DNA from: Zychaea mexicana
Lineage: Eukaryota; Mucoromycota; Mucoromycetes; Mucorales; Lichtheimiaceae
Assembly (NCBI RefSeq): GCF_025766255.1
Contig: NW_026516676.1
Location: 124,001 to 188,000, forward strand
Length of the DNA stretch: 64,000 nt
Direction: 5' to 3'
A model generated the notes under the pieces. That model was not told where the DNA came from. It worked only from the letters and a program-made list of their open reading frames with translations, and ran no database searches. This document shows positions 24,801-37,963 of this stretch, in pieces. Made by a program: the position numbers and the translations under genes. Position 1 is the first letter of the stretch. Every line of letters begins with the position of its first letter.

Positions 24801-26012
24801 TTCTAGGGGCAGCAACGGCAGCGGCGGTAGTAGCAGCAGCAATAATAATGCCAACATTAATAATGAAAATGGTTCAACGCCGCCAAGTACCGAAGGAACA
24901 ACGTTTGAGGATGAAACAGATTACTTTGTTAGTGAACTTATTTATATCCATGACAAACTACTGATTGTCGATGACAGACTGGTGGTAATCGGTTCAGGTA
25001 AACTATATACTATCCGAGGATCTACTCATTCACTTATTTCTCCCCAAGTAGTAGTATGACTAATGTAATCCTTCATAATTTTCACTTTTCCGCCTCAATT
25101 TAGCCAATGTAAACGATCGGTAAGTCTGGCCCGAGAAAAATAGTAGAGCGAGACGTCCAACGGCCAGGCTAACCCACTTATCTGTTTATCTTACTTTCAA
25201 AACGTAGATCTATGCTTGGCAATCGAGATTCTGAAGTAGCTATGCTGATTGAGGATACAGAGATGATCCCATCGTACATGGATGGCAAAGAGGTACTGAA
25301 AGAGGAAAGATACAATGGAAAACTTTCATAGTCATGGTCACATTGCTAATAATGTTTCTTCATCGACCCTTGACATATATAGTACAAAGCCGCCAAGTTT
25401 GCACATTCATTACGCATGCAATTATGGAAAGAACATCTTGGTCTCCTTGACTTCTCCGACTGGCCCACTTTACAACGATCAGACACAGGTGTTCGTGGAG
25501 CAAGTGAACGACCTGCAAACAGTCAAGAATGGATTCGACGGCCCTCTGAAGCATTTGGCGCGGGACGGACTAGTGAAGAAATTATACGCGACATTGAATC
25601 TCATCAACCTGACCAAGTCCTTGATTCTGCACGACGATCCAAGCGACCGGATCTTAAGCAAGAAGAGGCATTACAAGCAGCTGCTGCACTGGACCCCTTG
25701 ACAGATCATTGCTACCATAACCTTTGGCGCAAGACGGCGGATTCAAACACGTTGATTTACCGAGAGATATTCCATTGTGTGCCAGATGATACCGTCCATA
25801 CATTTGAACAGCATCGACAGTTCGTGCCTGATGTGACAAAAATTCCACATGCGCATGTGGCAGATCGCAGTCTTTCTAGTCAAGAAATCGAACAAAAGCT
25901 GTCGAATATCCGTGGCCACCTGGTCATGTTCCCAACGGAGTACCTGAAAAGTGAAAACATGTTGGGATCAGCCGTACGTGAAGCTGTTCTTCCTATGGTT
26001 CTTTTCACTTAG
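20693..26012 (+). CDS. SPO14: PX-PH domain phospholipase D (PLD1/Spo14 type)
   Basis: PLD hydrolyses phosphatidylcholine to phosphatidic acid and choline and acts in membrane traffic and sporulation. Fifteen exons: 20693-21670, 21736-21762, 21922-22424, 22498-22796, 22869-22951, 23064-23241, 23311-23372, 23478-23649, 23720-23796, 23896-24181, 24276-24444, 24519-24997, 25104-25119, 25208-25292, 25383-26012, about 1,347 residues. The first ~325 residues are disordered, rich in His, Asn and Ser. A PX domain (from [17 protein letters not shown], ~337-455) and PH domain ([13 protein letters not shown] to [11 protein letters not shown], ~490-590) follow. Catalytic HKD motif 1 is [19 protein letters not shown] (H709, K711, D716). 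Motif 2 is [19 protein letters not shown] (H1089, K1091, D1096). Both are intact. A Gly/Ser/Asn-rich insert sits just before motif 2. Two exons are very short (27 and 16 nt), and exon 12 has a canonical-looking but out-of-frame competing acceptor at 24503-24504. It converges with KMO. Confidence 0.95.
21839..21869. repeat. (TA)n microsatellite in PLD intron 2
   Basis: About fifteen TA units lie between exons 2 and 3 of the PLD gene, likely length-variable between strains. Confidence 0.9.
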
Positions 26013-26238
26013 AAATAGTTTTGACCTTATATTATTCCATTCATTAATACACGCGTATTCCTCATCCCCCCCCCACCTCTCTCTCTCTCCCTCTTCGTGT
26101 TATATATTTCACGATTACGATTATAATTTTTATTTCATTTTCATCACATCCCTCATTTTTACCAACACATATACACACAACCATGGCATTGTCTGATCAT
26201 CCAGCAAGAAGATTTAATTTTTTTTTCCTTTTCTTTCT

Positions 26239-28275
<2,037 letters not shown>

Positions 28276-28591
28276 GAAGGGTAAACTTTAAAGTAAAAAT
28301 AAACGGAAGGAAAGGAAAGAGAGAAAGAAAAGTAAGCAAATAAAGTCTTTCTCTCTTACACACAAAAAAAAAAATCCCGGCAGGCTTTTTATGGAAAGAG
28401 AGACCTGTCTATCAAAAAGAGATATATAACGTGGCTCGGTTGAACTTACTACCGCTTAAAGCCTTGGTATAGCAACAGCTGAGTTCATGCCGAGCTGGAA
28501 CTATTCACTACCAATTTACACTTCTTTCTCGCTCCCCATCTTCTTTTCGTTTTGCAAAGGGTAGACTGATAGTCCTCTAAGAAAGAAAAAG
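28276..28591. promoter_or_regulatory. Shared promoter region of KMO (-) and ARPC1 (+)
   Basis: The two genes are head to head with 316 bp between their ATGs. The region has an A-run (28370-28376), a GATATATAAC stretch near 28420 that could serve as a TATA element, and pyrimidine-rich leaders on both sides. Confidence 0.55.
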
Positions 28592-30065
28592 ATGTCCAAC
28601 CCCGTCACGTACCAGATCTCTTCCACTCCCATTACTGCTCATTGCTTCAACCAGAACAGTATGTGTCCGTTTCTTTTGATACTGCACAAAGATTAAATTC
28701 TGCTCGCGCTACGCGTTCTCTCTATAACCATCTCATAAATCATGATCTTCAGAACTTATTGTGTGCCCAAACAACAACGAGGCTCTGCTGTATGAACAAG
28801 GCTCTGGGAACTGGAACATTGAGGCTACTTTGAAAGGCGTAAGTACTATGCCACAATCGCCGAGAAAAAGAAAGGATGAAAGATTTCTTATTGCCAAGAC
28901 CGAAAACCTTAAACGCTCATTGCAAACAAATTTACTATTCTTATAGCACGACAAGGTTATTACGAGCATTGACATTGCACCCAATACCAATCGTATCGTA
29001 ACCTGCTCGCAAGACCGCAATGCCTATGTTTGGACACAAGAGCAGGGTGTGTGGAAGCCGGGACTGGTCTTACTCCGCATTAACCGTGCCGCTACCTATG
29101 TTCGCTGGTCTCCCAAGGAAGACAAGTTTGCAGTTGCCAGTGGTGCTCGCTGCATTGCTGTCTGCTATTTCGAAGAAGACAATGACTGGTGGGCTAGCAA
29201 GCATCTCAAGAAGCCTATCCGCAGCACCGTCCTGTCCATCGACTGGCATCCCAACAATGTGTTGCTTGCTGCTGGCTCGGCTGATATGAAGGCACGCGTG
29301 TTCTCTTCTTTCATCAAGGGTCTTGACAAAAAGTAATTATTTATTATGTAAAAATGAGAAAGCGAAAGCTGGAAAAAAGAGAAATGACTGATGCATGGCA
29401 AACTGTTACCAGACCAGCACCTACCGTTTGGGGCGACAAGTTGCCATTCAACACCGTGTGTGGCGAATTCAGCGATGGCCGTGGTGGATGGGTCCACTCT
29501 GTGGCCTTCTCGCCTTCTGGCGATGCTCTTGCTTTTGCTGGTCATGACTCGGCCATCAATGTCGCCTATCCAAGCGCTGACGGTAACCACGCTGTGATTA
29601 CTGTCCCAACCAACACCTTACCCTATCGCTCACTCATGTGGGCCAACGAGCAACAGATCGTGGCTGGTGGTTTCGATTGTGCTCCCTTGTTATTTGAGAC
29701 TTCCAATGGTCAGGACTGGCGTTTGTCTGGCTCGTTGGACGTTGGCCGTAAGAAGGTCTCGACAACTGCCTCTGTGCTGAGCCGTTTCAAGTCAATGGAT
29801 TCCCGTGGTCAGGCCGACAAGGATACGGATCTGGCTACTACTCACCAAAATACCATTGTGTAAGTCAGAGTAATGATTGAATGGTATGTCGACTTTGAGT
29901 CACTCATGTTAATATCTAATACGGAATATTAGTGAGATTCGCCCGTACGCTGGTCCACGCGATAATGTTACCCAGTTCTCGACGTGTGCTTTAGATGGCA
30001 AGGTTGCTATCTGGCAGTTCGATCCTAGCCATCTTTCTACTGAACTCGCAGGACTCAAGATCTAA
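28592..30065 (+). CDS. ARPC1: Actin-related protein 2/3 complex subunit 1 (WD40)
   Basis: ARPC1 (Arc40/Sop2) is the seven-bladed WD40 subunit of the Arp2/3 complex, which nucleates branched actin at cortical patches during endocytosis. Exons 28592-28658, 28753-28838, 28947-29332, 29413-29859 and 29933-30065 give about 372 residues, the usual family length. Recognisable segments are [147 protein letters not shown] and [20 protein letters not shown]. The end is [17 protein letters not shown]. All introns are GT-AG and hold frame. The gene appears complete and typical. Confidence 0.97.
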
Positions 30066-30499
30066 ATTTTGTAAGGTAGAATGTAAACCCTCGGCTTTCA
30101 TATGATTAAAGTTTCTTTTATTGCTATGATTGTATATCAGAACAAAAAAAGCGCATTGTGTGTGTAACTCTACACACTTTAAAAGCTTCCATACAGAAAA
30201 AATGAGTAATAGTAAACAAAAACAAAAGCAACAAAAAGAGGGTGCATATAAGTGCGAGAAAGGGGGGTGAATAGTTAGTAAAGGAGAAGGAGGAGTGGGT
30301 TCGTAAAAATACATTCTATAAAGAGAGGACGAAGTAAGATAGAAAAAAGGACGATTGCGGAATGTGTGTGATGTATGCGTGTGCGTGTGCGTGTGTTAGC
30401 GTGTAAAGGAAGAGATGAGGAAGGAAAGCAAAATATAGAAAATATATGCGGTATATACATATAGTTTAGTAGAGTAGGTAGGTAGTAGGTACGGTGCAA
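30066..30499. other. Spacer between convergent ARPC1 and carrier genes
   Basis: It holds the two 3' ends, with A-rich stretches and a GTGTGCGTGTGCGTGTG microsatellite near 30379-30395. No gene is seen. Confidence 0.6.
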
Positions 30500-32420
30500 T
30501 TACCGTGCAACAATCATTGCATCCTTGCACCATTCATAGGTAAGGAAACTGACACCCATAGCAGGAGCGACCTTGAGATAATTTGGAATCATGCCCTTGT
30601 ACAAGCCTCGGACACCTTCGTTGCGAACCATTGTCCTTACTGCATCCCAGGTGCCATTGTATTTGTAGTCGATCGTTGCCATGCCAGTAACCTGCATACG
30701 TCTCCGCAAAACGTCTAGTCATGGGTTATAGTGTGAGAGACATTCAAGTTTGACGTCGTACATGCATGACACAAGAGATAATGCATTTTTGACTTACCGA
30801 GAGGATAAGTGATCGTTTGCGCAATCGATCCTGCAAGAGCGCCACATATCAACTTGCGACTAGCAGAGGGTGTATCCTCTCCTGGTGCAACAAGCAGGAA
30901 CTTAAGACCTTCATAGCATTGGAAATTCAATGCAACATATGGAGCAACGCCCTAACAGATCCATTTGTGTGCGTGTAAGATTCCCTTCTTCCTTGTCACA
31001 AATCCATCCATCAACAACTGCTTACCAAAGTTGTGGGCCATAGACCACGATATAACCCGACCATGCCACCTTCGGTCTTGTAGATATGAACTATGCTTGG
31101 AACAATACCAGGCAGTTTCTTTTGCGGTACACCGCCTGTTTTCCGGACATTACCATCGAGCGTGGCCGACAGGACAGACAATCGAGTCCGTACCATGTCC
31201 AAAGGATAAGTGCAAACAACCGAGATGACACCAGCAAACCCACCGGCTGTCAATCGTCTAGGAGTGTCCAATTCCGTCTTCCCAGGCTCCATGAGTAGCT
31301 TTTTACACCACTCGTAAGCAGCAAACTGACTTGCGCTATAGGGTATGATCCGAATGACGTTTGTGCCGTTGCCACGCATATAGCCCATCAGACCTTCTTC
31401 TCGCCACATTTTGGCCAATGTAGGGAATACACCCTGATAAGCTGCAGGTTCAGGCCCTTGCACCTAATTATTTATGCATGACCCAAGAATATGCAGCCAG
31501 GGTTTTTTTTTTTTGGTTGCAGTTAGCATATGTGTTGAAAATATAGAAAATACCACCGTACTGTTCCGAAAATTACATGTGACAGGAATGTGAATTACCT
31601 GAAATAAAATTTTCATACGCTCTACTGGCGAGACGACCGTGCGAGACACAGCACCTGCCATACCTATTTGGTGTGCACACTATAAGCGACCATTGGTTTT
31701 TTTTTTATGATGAAAATTAATAAACGACGAACTCTCTCCTCTGAATACATACCTCCGGCAACCAAATGAACCATGGTGTCCGAGAGCATCCATTGCCTCC
31801 ATCGACTGCTTGGCTCCTCATTAACCTTTTGTTTCGTCGTTGTTGACGTCGTTAGTGGCAGCACTACCGGTTCTTGTGCAGCCGTCGCTGCCGTTGCTGC
31901 TGCTGCTGCTGCTGCCGTGGTGGTGGCTGTTGCTGTAATGGCATGCGATAACAAGCTGAAAATGTTTTCGAGATGGTCGGTGGTCAATTCTCGAGCAGGA
32001 ATGGCATGGTGGTTTAGTAATTGGACGAATTCGGAATATGACATGCGGCCCTCGGCTTTGGTGATCACTGTCACTTTACTTCGGAGCTTGTTAAGGGTAT
32101 CCTATAAATAATTGGTTGGTAAATTGGCTCGTTAGGCATACGCCGGTAGCTAGGTAGGTGGGTTTGTTGCAGACATGGTCGTTGGTTGAATCCCAAGTGA
32201 TCAGGATACTGGGTGCGGGAGGGAGGGGAGGGGAGGGGAGGTGTTTGGTTGGGGTCGGGTCCAGGGGGGCCACGATTCGTCTTACCTCGTCCATGGGAGC
32301 ATTGTCCTTTGAGGCACAAATGGCAGCGAGATCATGAGCATCGATATGGCCGTCTTTGTTGTGGTCGAGGAAGCCGAATAGTTTCTGGCTGCTCCACGGT
32401 TCCGAATCGTCCTGGAACAT
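30500..32420 (-). CDS. Calcium-binding mitochondrial carrier, SCaMC/SLC25A24 type (ATP-Mg/Pi)
   Basis: SCaMC proteins exchange ATP-Mg for phosphate across the mitochondrial inner membrane under Ca2+ control. Exons on the minus strand: 32420-32286, 32101-31753, 31663-31599, 31463-31026, 30951-30798, 30714-30500, about 451 residues. Three carrier repeats each have the signature: SPVERMK, YPLDMVRTR and YPLDVLRRR. Typical repeat ends are EGLMGYMRGNGTNVIRIIPY, GGMVGLYRGLWPTTLGVAPY and EGVRGLYKGMIPNYLKVAPA. The N-terminal regulatory region has one good EF-hand loop (DHNKDGHIDAHD). A second, degenerate one is AEGRMSYSEF. Family members usually have four EF hands, so this domain is short. A Thr/Ala low-complexity tract lies between it and the membrane part. 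Intron 1 (32102-32285) is G-rich on the plus strand. Confidence 0.92.
32211..32270 (+). repeat. G-tract array in carrier intron 1 (possible G-quadruplex)
   Basis: The plus strand has at least six runs of three to six G within 60 bp, including GGGAGGGGAGGGGAGGGGAGG. It lies inside an intron of the minus-strand gene, so the transcript is C-rich and the G-rich strand is the DNA template strand. Confidence 0.7.
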
Positions 32421-32560
32421 TTTCGTTTTGTGTTTTGCGAAAAGAAAGAGGGATAAGGGAAAGATAATTAAATCTGTTCTATATAAAATCAAAACAAAAA
32501 GGTACAACAACCAAAAAATGAGATCGATGCCGTATCCGCGGAGAGGGATTGAATTATTGA

Positions 32561-32600
32561 GTGGGGGAGGGGTGGGGGGCGGTTGAGGCGGGCGGGGTTG
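32561..32600 (+). promoter_or_regulatory. G-rich block upstream of the carrier gene
   Basis: Runs GGGGG, GGGG, GGGGGG, then GGCGGGCGGGG occur about 140-180 bp upstream of the carrier ATG. A C-rich promoter element on the coding strand or a G-quadruplex are both possible. Confidence 0.4.
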
Positions 32601-35048
32601 GTGCTTATCCTGGAGATATTGTGTTTTCAGGAAGATTTGAGTTCGTTCGTTCCGAGGGCCCGATGTTGCCGCAAATCATCATTTTCGCTCTCTTTCCGGC
32701 TAAACCCACAGAAAAAATCTGCACTTTTGCGATCTGCACATATTCGACGACAGCACAAGCCATCACTGCCTGTTTTACCAAGCTTCTGCATGACTTGTAC
32801 ATGACTCACCCCACAGTGTGCAGCTGAAAGCGTGAAGCTGTTGCTACGACGACTGCTTGGCGACATGCTTCGGTGCTGTATACCTTTTGATGATGATGGG
32901 ACGTCTACCTTTTTCTGTTGCTTTCGCACGGAAACACGTGAGAGAGCAGTGCACGTGTGTACGTAATTTGAATGGGTTGACAATAGCAGTGACGCTTGAT
33001 AGAGACAGGAGGATTATTGTCTCATAGCAGCAAAGGCATAAGTAGAAGAGCAACATCTGACTAGCAATTAACAACGAGAAACGAGTAAGCTACTTTTATT
33101 GATGCTGCTTTTTGCTACGCACAACATGCACGCACAAGAAGCACGGAGATATACCAAATAAGGACGAGGAGTGAAAGATATCAAATGTAGTAGTAAAGGC
33201 TACATTCTTCTCATTGGACCATCCAATGGGAGGAACGAAGCATCCTAGTAGTCATAGTCTGCGTTACAGTGCCACATCTCAAGTAAAACACGGCATGGAT
33301 ACAAGACTGCATCTTTTGTTTTGCCATGCTCCTGTGTCTCTGTTGATCCTAAGCAGCAGAGGAAACGTCTACAGCATACAATTGCAACAGCAATAGCCGG
33401 GACATGTACCTATCATCGCTGCCTTAATTAGACTTTATCTTTTACAGAACTGTAACTACATGAAGAGATATCTACTAATTATCAATAACTATGAGAATTT
33501 TCCCAAGAATCTAGTAGCAATAATATTGCGTGAATTGCATTTTACTCCTTAAAGAATCAATCAACCATCTTTTGTATATGTGGTACAACAGCGAGATCCA
33601 TATCATTACTGATCGTGTAAACGGTATAAATATTATGACAACAGTAGTAGATGGTAAAGCAGCCTTTTTCCTATCTTTTTGTTATTGTTTACATGTCAGT
33701 CAATTGTAACGAATGATCTTTTTTTCTCACGTAGTAGTTGTGTGTTGTAGTATTAATCGATAGAACAGCACACGTTCTTTCTACTTAGAAAGATCATGCT
33801 ACTCTTTTCCTCAACGATCGGGGTACAGCATTACCCACATTAAGAAAAGTAACTAAGATAGAGCGTCTCTTTACAGTCTGCAAGTAATAGGGATACTTTG
33901 TTACAATACCCAGGATTATATGTGTATTGGGTGTCATGCTTGTTACACTAAACTGCCAAAATGATCTGTGCTTCTTTCATCATCACACAGCATGAAGGCA
34001 CAGGGACAGACAGACAGACAGGCCCGATGATTTATTACCCATTGAAGCAATAAGAAATGGTGTGTGCAAACTCTTATGATCAAATCTGTCAGGGCAATGT
34101 TGTCACTGTACATGAGCACTTTAAGCTTTGGTTCACAGAAAATAGAAGGGTCACATGATGAATGGTCGTCAGTGCATAATGAGACACTACCTTACGACGA
34201 TCAATGTGATAATCCGTGTAGTACTACGGCGCTTTATATGTTGAAATACAATGTCCCATACGTACCCTGTTTTTGCTAAATATCTCAGATGAATGGGTCC
34301 TTTGCAGATACTTTAACATACTTGATTATTCTGGGCCGAATTCTGCGAGAAAAATGCGCGTGCAACGATGACAGCACGTAATTCGGTCGCAGTTAGCTAC
34401 ACATATATTTTCTTGGAGTAACTATAATCACAGGCGAATGATTATGGCGTCACTTTAAGATAATGATACAGAATGTAGGTTATATAGAGTTTACGCGACG
34501 GCAATATTGAGCATTTACTGAGAGGGGCAGTAGCAACGTTCGTTCAGCCACAAAATGCGTTTATCTTATTTAAGGCATACCATTGAGGGTGGTAATAAAT
34601 ATCACACCACCTAAACCATATGTTATTAATCGTGACATGAATACATAAATTTTAAGTATACAGCTTTATTGTTTGCTTTTATACATATCATATCTTGTTG
34701 CCAATCAATAACAATAAAAACGTATGGTATGCGCTGTCGCACGAGGGCTATATTACTGTTGCTGCTGTTAGGTAGAAACATTATGCAAACCCTTTTCAGC
34801 ATTTTCCCAGTTTTTATATGTCGAATGTTATTGTTATTGCTCCTTCGGTAACAGTTAATGGGTTATTTGTCCGCTTACGAGGTACAGCAACAACAATGGC
34901 TTTCTCTTTGTGTGCCGGTATTACAGGGTAAAAATTTCCGGATACTGGCGAGGTGCTGGATAATTTCATTGAGAACTGCTGACCCCGTTATTTTTCTAGT
35001 TTGTTCTCTAAAACAAAAAGAAGGGAACAAGAGTTTTTCATATCTTAC

Positions 35049-35068
35049 CTCTCTCTCTCTCTCTCTCT
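35049..35068 (+). repeat. (CT)n tract in the Sec2-like leader
   Basis: Ten CT units end 19 bp before the ATG at 35088. A CT block is a common initiator context in fungal promoters. Confidence 0.75.
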
Positions 35069-35087
35069 GTTGTAAAATGTATGCATA

Positions 35088-36647
35088 ATGACAGTCAATG
35101 CTTACCCCGATCACTATTTGCATCATTCCCCACAACAGCCTTCTCAAGCGAAGAAGAAAAAGAAAGAACACCAGATCGCATCTCCTGATACATCATCAAT
35201 GACCACCACGACCACCGACAATAGTCCTCGAGAAGCTGCTTCTTGTTCCCAACTTGCGGAGCATATCAAAGCTAATCACTATAATCCTTCACTTTTGGCA
35301 TCCTCTTCACCGTTCTTGTCAGCTTTATTACGAGACATGTCGGCATCATCAACAACAACAGCACAAAAGCGACTATCAACATCATCGTCATCGCCCACCG
35401 TGTCCTCAAGTCGGACCATCTCATCTTTGACATTAACGCATCAACCATCACCGTCATCAAGTCAAAAAGAAGGCGACACTGCTGGTTGTTATAATTACGA
35501 TGGCAATATAAGCGAGCATCATGATTGCCGCAGTAGTCAGCAACAACACCGAATAGCAGCAGTAAACAGCGTCGTCGATGACCGAGTATCGATCGAACAA
35601 CTCCAACGAGTAGTCGAAAAACAAGAGCGAGAAATTGCACTACTTAAATCACGCCTTGCCTTTGCAAATCAAATACTCCAAGATGCAAACGCCAAGGCAG
35701 ACAAGGCAATCCAAGCACGACGTCAGACTGAAAACGAGCTTGAAGAATTATCGGCACAACTTTTTGAGCAAGCGAACGAAATGGTAGCCAAGGAACGGCG
35801 TGCTGCCAAGGAACAAAAGGACTCGGCTAATCATGAATTAGAGCATGTACGGCAACTTTTGGATCGCGAGCGCTCGCTACGACGGCACTTGGTCTATCAT
35901 AGCAGTGACACAAAAACAACGCTATCGTCGTCCTCTTCAGCAAATGAAGACAATGTGGATCACTATAGTAACGATGGTGATGCTTCGATGATTCAACCAC
36001 TGATGGATACACACGGTCTTGCTCAATTCCGAGATTTTGTCCAGCGCGTCCGTTGCGTGTCTATAGATCACGTGCACCGACTACCCTTTGTCAAACAGTG
36101 TCTTGAGCATGATGTCTATCCATGCGTACAACGAATGAAAAAGCTATCGACTCGTAAACTGCTCAATTCACTTGTACGGCGGCCTTGTCGTGTTGTCAAC
36201 AACAGCATCAAACCAGAAACTACAGTAATAACAACATCGACATCGTCACCATGCTGTTTCGGATGTGGTACACCTTTCCAGCGTCGTTCTCGGTCTCATC
36301 ACCAGGAAGAAGAGTTCTTCCTATTCCGGCTAAACGACAATGATTCCAAATCACCATGGCACCGAATCGATCGTCCGTGCAAAGAGCGCCTGGTAGCTGT
36401 ATCGAATTTTTACGAGTTTGTTCGTCATTTGCATCTGGGCCTTCAAGGTCAACAACGTTCCATTGAAAGCTTATTCCATGAAATGGTCTGGTTGCGACTG
36501 TACATGTTTTGGGCGCGCTCTGGCATAATTGCTATCAATAATAGCAGCAGCAGCACTGACAACGACAACGACAGTATTTCAGTAGAGTCTACTAATTTAG
36601 TCACGATATCCAAATTATTTGATGCACGTTGTTCGTACCATTTTTGA
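35088..36647 (+). CDS. Sec2/Rabin8-like Rab guanine nucleotide exchange factor
   Basis: Sec2-type proteins activate Rab8/Sec4 on secretory vesicles through a long parallel coiled coil. This intronless gene encodes 519 residues. Residues ~1-160 are disordered and rich in Ser, Thr and His. A coiled coil follows (~163-270), beginning VSIEQLQRVVEKQEREIALL. It holds the family motif ELEELSAQLFEQANEMVAKE, which corresponds to the exchange surface of Sec2/Rabin8/GRAB. The C-terminal half (HGLAQFRDFVQRVRCVSID, LPFVKQCLEHDVYPCV, CKERLVAVSNFYEFVRHLHL) looks folded and matches the C-terminal region seen in some fungal Sec2 proteins. It contains a CCFGCG pair of cysteines that may bind metal. A (CT)n leader precedes the ATG. 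An absence of introns is unusual in this window. Confidence 0.85.
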   Translation: MTVNAYPDHYLHHSPQQPSQAKKKKKEHQIASPDTSSMTTTTTDNSPREAASCSQLAEHIKANHYNPSLLASSSPFLSALLRDMSASSTTTAQKRLSTSSSSPTVSSSRTISSLTLTHQPSPSSSQKEGDTAGCYNYDGNISEHHDCRSSQQQHRIAAVNSVVDDRVSIEQLQRVVEKQEREIALLKSRLAFANQILQDANAKADKAIQARRQTENELEELSAQLFEQANEMVAKERRAAKEQKDSANHELEHVRQLLDRERSLRRHLVYHSSDTKTTLSSSSSANEDNVDHYSNDGDASMIQPLMDTHGLAQFRDFVQRVRCVSIDHVHRLPFVKQCLEHDVYPCVQRMKKLSTRKLLNSLVRRPCRVVNNSIKPETTVITTSTSSPCCFGCGTPFQRRSRSHHQEEEFFLFRLNDNDSKSPWHRIDRPCKERLVAVSNFYEFVRHLHLGLQGQQRSIESLFHEMVWLRLYMFWARSGIIAINNSSSSTDNDNDSISVESTNLVTISKLFDARCSYHF

Positions 36648-37086
36648 TCATACGACCCTCCTCCAAAGCATGCCTGTAACTCTGCTACTAGTTCTTTCCA
36701 TTTTTCTCACCCTGTACATACAAAATGTTTTTCCATACAGATATTACATTCTTCTTTTACACCTGTCAACTTCTCTTTCTCTTCCCATCTTGCAGTGTAC
36801 TGTCTACTATCACGCCTAATGAATGAAACAGTTCTCCTTTTGATAATATTGTAGTAGAAAACACAAAAACTGATATTTCTGCACATACCCAATCATCGCA
36901 GTAGCTAGATCAGAAAATACTTTACTCTTTACTTGGCAGATTATTAAAAATATACATTCTATTACAACTGAGCAACAACAACGACAGAAAAGAGAAAGAG
37001 GAACAGAAACATGGAAAGGATATGATGGGCATTACACGGTTTCATCCCTTTTGTTAAAAGTTTTAACAAAGAGTGTTGCTATGTAG
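36648..37086. other. 3' spacer between convergent genes
   Basis: An AT-rich spacer of 439 bp follows the Sec2-like stop and precedes the stop of the secreted-protein gene. Only poly(A)-signal-like A-rich stretches are seen. Confidence 0.55.
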
Positions 37087-37371
37087 CTAGTGTTCGTTAC
37101 AGATACCATCAGCTACCAAAGTGGTTGGTGATTGATTGCAGCATGCTTTGAACCTATCTTCGGCGTTTCCATTACTTGCTTTAAGATTGCAATAAACTCC
37201 TTTCATTGTTCCATGGTCGGTTTTGCAGCACTCGTAAGTGTTGGTTATTACGAGGGGAATATCTCTCAAACACCGGCAATTTGAGACGGCCCGTGCAGTC
37301 TTGTGTGAGACGAAAAACATCAGCATCACCGATAACAGTGGTAACGTTATTAATCCGATAGGCGACTTCAT
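37087..37371 (-). CDS. Small secreted cysteine-rich protein (94 aa)
   Basis: I chose the ATG at 37371 because it begins a typical signal peptide: MKSPIGLITLPLLSVMLMFF, ending near SHKTARA. An upstream in-frame ATG at 37470 would bury this signal, and a TATA box at 37477-37483 suits the later start. The mature part is about 67 residues with eight Cys: a CxC, a CC pair (YECCK), a single Cys, a second CC pair (KACCN) and a final Cys near the C-terminus. Two CC pairs recall hydrophobins, but the spacing and low hydrophobicity do not fit that family. It could be a secreted effector, a toxin-like peptide or a cell-wall protein; I do not recognise it. Confidence 0.7.
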   Translation of the reverse strand: MKSPIGLITLPLLSVMLMFFVSHKTARAVSNCRCLRDIPLVITNTYECCKTDHGTMKGVYCNLKASNGNAEDRFKACCNQSPTTLVADGICNEH

Positions 37372-37476
37372 GGCTGATGGAAATATGATGCGTGAAAAGG
37401 TGAATTCTTGGCTGTAGTAGAATTTAAAAAGAATTATGATCGACGAGAGAATAGAGGAAAGGCAAGACATGGTCCA

Positions 37477-37483
37477 ATTTATA
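37477..37483 (-). promoter_or_regulatory. TATA box of the secreted-protein gene
   Basis: The minus strand reads TATAAAT about 105 bp upstream of the ATG at 37371. Confidence 0.5.
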
Positions 37484-37963
37484 CTGAAAGCGAATCAACT
37501 TCAGATTAAGGAGAAGGTCGTGGCCCTTTGTCAATAACAGTAGTGCACATTACCGGCAAAATGTACACTCGAAGCTCAATGTGCTTTGTATCTATCTTTA
37601 TTCTCATCGTAGTTAGGAGTAGCAGCAACAGCTTGCTGTATGGTTTAATAACAAGCTCCTTAAAGGGAGAGAATGGCAGGAAGAGAGAGTAAGAGAGAAA
37701 AGGGGTTCAATGAGTGTAATTTAGTTCCTACTACTGCTCTACTGCTACTACGTATATGCTGTGTTTTCTCCCCAAACGTCGGATACACATGTATATCTAA
37801 GATGTTGTCACTGCCGATCGTCATACAATGGGGGTATACATATATTATCATCAACAACACCTGGGAGGTGACTGACACAATCTAATGCTTGGATGCATTC
37901 TTTACTTGAGCAAAAGAAAGAAAGCATCAATTTTTTTTATTGTTTTCGGCTATACTTATAATG
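37484..37963. other. Spacer between the secreted-protein gene and the WDR48-like gene
   Basis: This 480-bp stretch lies upstream of the secreted-protein gene and downstream of the WDR48-like stop. It contains short open frames on both strands with no biased composition. No gene is called. Confidence 0.5.

Larger units (their letters stand above)
32421..35087. other. Intergenic region with divergent promoters
   Basis: This 2.7-kb spacer lies between the carrier (-) and the Sec2-like gene (+). The part near the carrier has a second G-rich block (32561-32600). The rest is AT-rich with short random frames. No tRNA or transposon ends are seen. Confidence 0.55.

Noticed and set aside
35272..35640. 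122-codon minus-strand frame inside the Sec2-like gene
   Set aside because: Antisense shadow of a Ser/Thr/His-rich coding region.
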